From NCBI RefSeq assembly GCF_900101595.1, contig NZ_FMYY01000001.1, positions 566,585 through 630,584 on the forward strand: a stretch of DNA of 64,000 nucleotides, read 5' to 3'. The number at the start of each line of letters is the position of its first letter. Positions within the stretch are counted from its first letter, which is position 1. Below are positions 62,506 to 64,000 of this stretch, one piece after another. The position numbers and the translations under genes are program-made. The notes under the pieces were generated by a model. That model had not been told where the DNA came from and ran no database searches. It was given only the letters and a program-made list of their open reading frames with translations. Origin of the DNA: Paenibacillus sp. cl123. Lineage in GTDB: Bacteria; Bacillota; Bacilli; Paenibacillales; NBRC-103111.

Positions 62506-64000
62506 ATGAAAAAACGTTTTATGGCTGCAGTGGCGCTCACAACATCTTTGGCGCTTCTGAGCGCTTGCGGCGCAGACACGGAAGCGGACCGGAAGGAAGC
62601 CGCCAGCAAGGCCGAAGCGAGCAGCGACGATCAAGTTACGGGCCCGGGCGAATTCCCGATCACGAAGGAAAAGACGACGTTAAAGGTGATGGTCAAAGGC
62701 TCAAGCGTCGTCGAAAACTTCGCCACCAACGAGTTTACCAAATGGCTGGAGGAAAAAACGAACATTCATATCGAATGGGAAGTCGCGCCCGAGAAAACAT
62801 TTGCGGAAAAGCTCAACGTATCTCTGGCAAGCGGCGATTACCCGGATGTCTTGCTGAGCATGAGCGTTTCCCCGATTCAGCAATCAATTTACGGCAAGGA
62901 CGGCGTGTTTATTCCGCTGAACTCGTACATCGATAAATACGGTGTGGAAATGAAAAAGATGTTCGGTCAAATTTCTTATGTGAAAGACCTGATCACACTG
63001 CCCGATGGCAAAATCTATTCCGTTCCGCAAGTAAATGATTGCTATCACTGTTCGCTCGGCCAAAAAATGTGGATTTATCAGCCATGGCTGGATAAACTGG
63101 GATTGAAGATGCCGACCACGACCGAAGAGTTCTACCAGGTGCTTAAGGCATTTAAGGAAAAGGACCCGAACGGAAACGGCAAAGCGGATGAGATTGCGCT
63201 TGTCGGCGCGACTAACGGTCCGTCCTCCACCCTGGATCTTTTCTTGACCAGCGCCTTTATCGAGAAGGACTTCAACTTGAAATACGTAAAAGACGGCAAA
63301 GTTCAAGTGGCCTATAACCAACCGGAGTGGAAGGAAGCATTAAAGTATATCAGCAAGCTGTATGCCGAGGGCTTGGTTTCTCCGCAAACGTTTACACAGG
63401 ACCGGGCCAAGCTGAAGCAGATGGGCCTCAATCCGGAAATTCCGATTGTCGGAGCAATCGCTTCGCAAAACCAGACGGTGTTCAGCGATGTCGACAACCC
63501 GAGATTTAAAGATTTCGTCGCTGTCCCTCCGCTCCAAGGACCTGGCGGCGTGCGTTCTACGGCGTATAATCCGTATGCAGTCTCCACGGGTCAATTCGTC
63601 ATCACCAACAAGGCTAAAAATCCGGCTGCCGCGTTTCGTCTCGCCGATCTGCTGCTTTCGCAAGAAGCGACACTGCGCAGCACGCAGGGCCGACCCGGTC
63701 AAGAATGGGACTGGGCGGCGCCGGGAGAGATTGGCGTCAACGGGAAGCCGGCGGTATGGAAAACAATCGCCCCGAACGGCAAGCTGCAAAACGTACACTG
63801 GGCGCAGGCGGGTCCGTCGCTGCGGACCAATGATCTGCGGTTAAGCGTGGCAGCCGATCCCAAAAATTCGCTGGAGCTCATCTTATTTAATGAAACCAAG
63901 AAGTACGAGCCTTACAAGCTGGCTATGGATAAAATTGTTCCGCCCGTGTTTTTCACCAACGAACAGGCCGAGGAGCTGTCTAACCTGGAGAAGTCGCTTA
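62506..64000 (+). CDS. Extracellular sugar-binding lipoprotein (3' end outside window)
   Basis: At least 498 residues; the frame is open to the window end. The signal peptide ends in LSAC, followed by GADTEADRKEA. The mature part is a family 1 LplA-like binding protein: GDYPDVLLSM near residue 108, LGLKMPTTTEEFYQVLKAFK, and KDPNGNGKADEIAL with a calcium-loop-like DPNGNGKADE. It shares the DPxGNGDK-type loop with the binding protein at 4577. The start follows GGGGAGG by 6 bases. Permease genes probably lie beyond the window. Confidence 0.93.
   Translation, partial: MKKRFMAAVALTTSLALLSACGADTEADRKEAASKAEASSDDQVTGPGEFPITKEKTTLKVMVKGSSVVENFATNEFTKWLEEKTNIHIEWEVAPEKTFAEKLNVSLASGDYPDVLLSMSVSPIQQSIYGKDGVFIPLNSYIDKYGVEMKKMFGQISYVKDLITLPDGKIYSVPQVNDCYHCSLGQKMWIYQPWLDKLGLKMPTTTEEFYQVLKAFKEKDPNGNGKADEIALVGATNGPSSTLDLFLTSAFIEKDFNLKYVKDGKVQVAYNQPEWKEALKYISKLYAEGLVSPQTFTQDRAKLKQMGLNPEIPIVGAIASQNQTVFSDVDNPRFKDFVAVPPLQGPGGVRSTAYNPYAVSTGQFVITNKAKNPAAAFRLADLLLSQEATLRSTQGRPGQEWDWAAPGEIGVNGKPAVWKTIAPNGKLQNVHWAQAGPSLRTNDLRLSVAADPKNSLELILFNETKKYEPYKLAMDKIVPPVFFTNEQAEELSNLEKSL

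Overview
The window looks like chromosomal DNA from an endospore-forming, Gram-positive soil bacterium, most likely Paenibacillus or a close relative. The evidence is an alpha/beta-type SASP gene, strong AGGAGG-type ribosome sites with frequent TTG/GTG starts, a two-component YesMN-type sugar regulator pair, several sugar ABC importers that lack their own ATPase, a LexA box of Bacillus type (GAAC-N4-GTTC), a Fur box and a T-box leader. No rRNA, tRNA or CRISPR array was seen.

Layout. (1) 1-6.9 kb: a response regulator (5' end outside the window) and histidine kinase, then two permeases, a lipoprotein binding protein and an SGNH hydrolase. Together they form a sugar-sensing and uptake unit. (2) 7-10.7 kb: an erythromycin-esterase-family protein, a small membrane protein, and a divergent Rrf2 regulator / NAD(P)-binding oxidoreductase pair with clear palindromic operators. 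(3) 10.7-19.4 kb: a transposase relic, then a LacI-controlled operon. It encodes a sugar ABC importer, a PfkB kinase, 3-hexulose-6-phosphate synthase, 6-phospho-3-hexuloisomerase and a propeller-like glycosidase. A sugar importer coupled to the HPS/PHI pair is the most unusual pathway in the window. (4) 19.4-24.3 kb: a Fur-controlled siderophore uptake unit (binding protein, two permeases, Btr-like AraC regulator). (5) 24.3-27.2 kb: a scrap-yard region with an orphan T-box, a decayed methyltransferase, a decayed ABC ATPase, a short collagen-like ORF and one intact GrpB-family gene, followed by an AAA-ATPase/PD-(D/E)XK-type protein.

(6) 29-40.8 kb: an exopolysaccharide locus resembling Bacillus ydaJKLMN. 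It has a GH8-like lipoprotein, a polytopic membrane protein, a DUF2334 protein, a GT2 synthase, a BcsB-like protein, a degenerate GGDEF protein that keeps its c-di-GMP I-site, and a CapA-like protein. A GtrA/GtrB-like pair lies divergently. (7) 40.8-43.5 kb: a CsoR copper sensor with its own operator, a TVP38-family membrane protein, a LexA-boxed SPL-family radical SAM gene and the SASP gene. (8) 43.7-50.6 kb: a fermentation cluster (hemerythrin protein, zinc-ribbon miniprotein, adhE, pflB, pflA) behind an FNR/CRP-type site placed at about -41.5. (9) 50.8-59.4 kb: an MFS transporter, three small minus-strand or hypothetical genes, a GC-rich direct repeat, and a complete mrp Na+/H+ antiporter operon in which mrpA and mrpB are fused. 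(10) 59.5-64 kb: a GH101-like protein, a second SGNH hydrolase, and a lipoprotein binding protein that runs off the window end.
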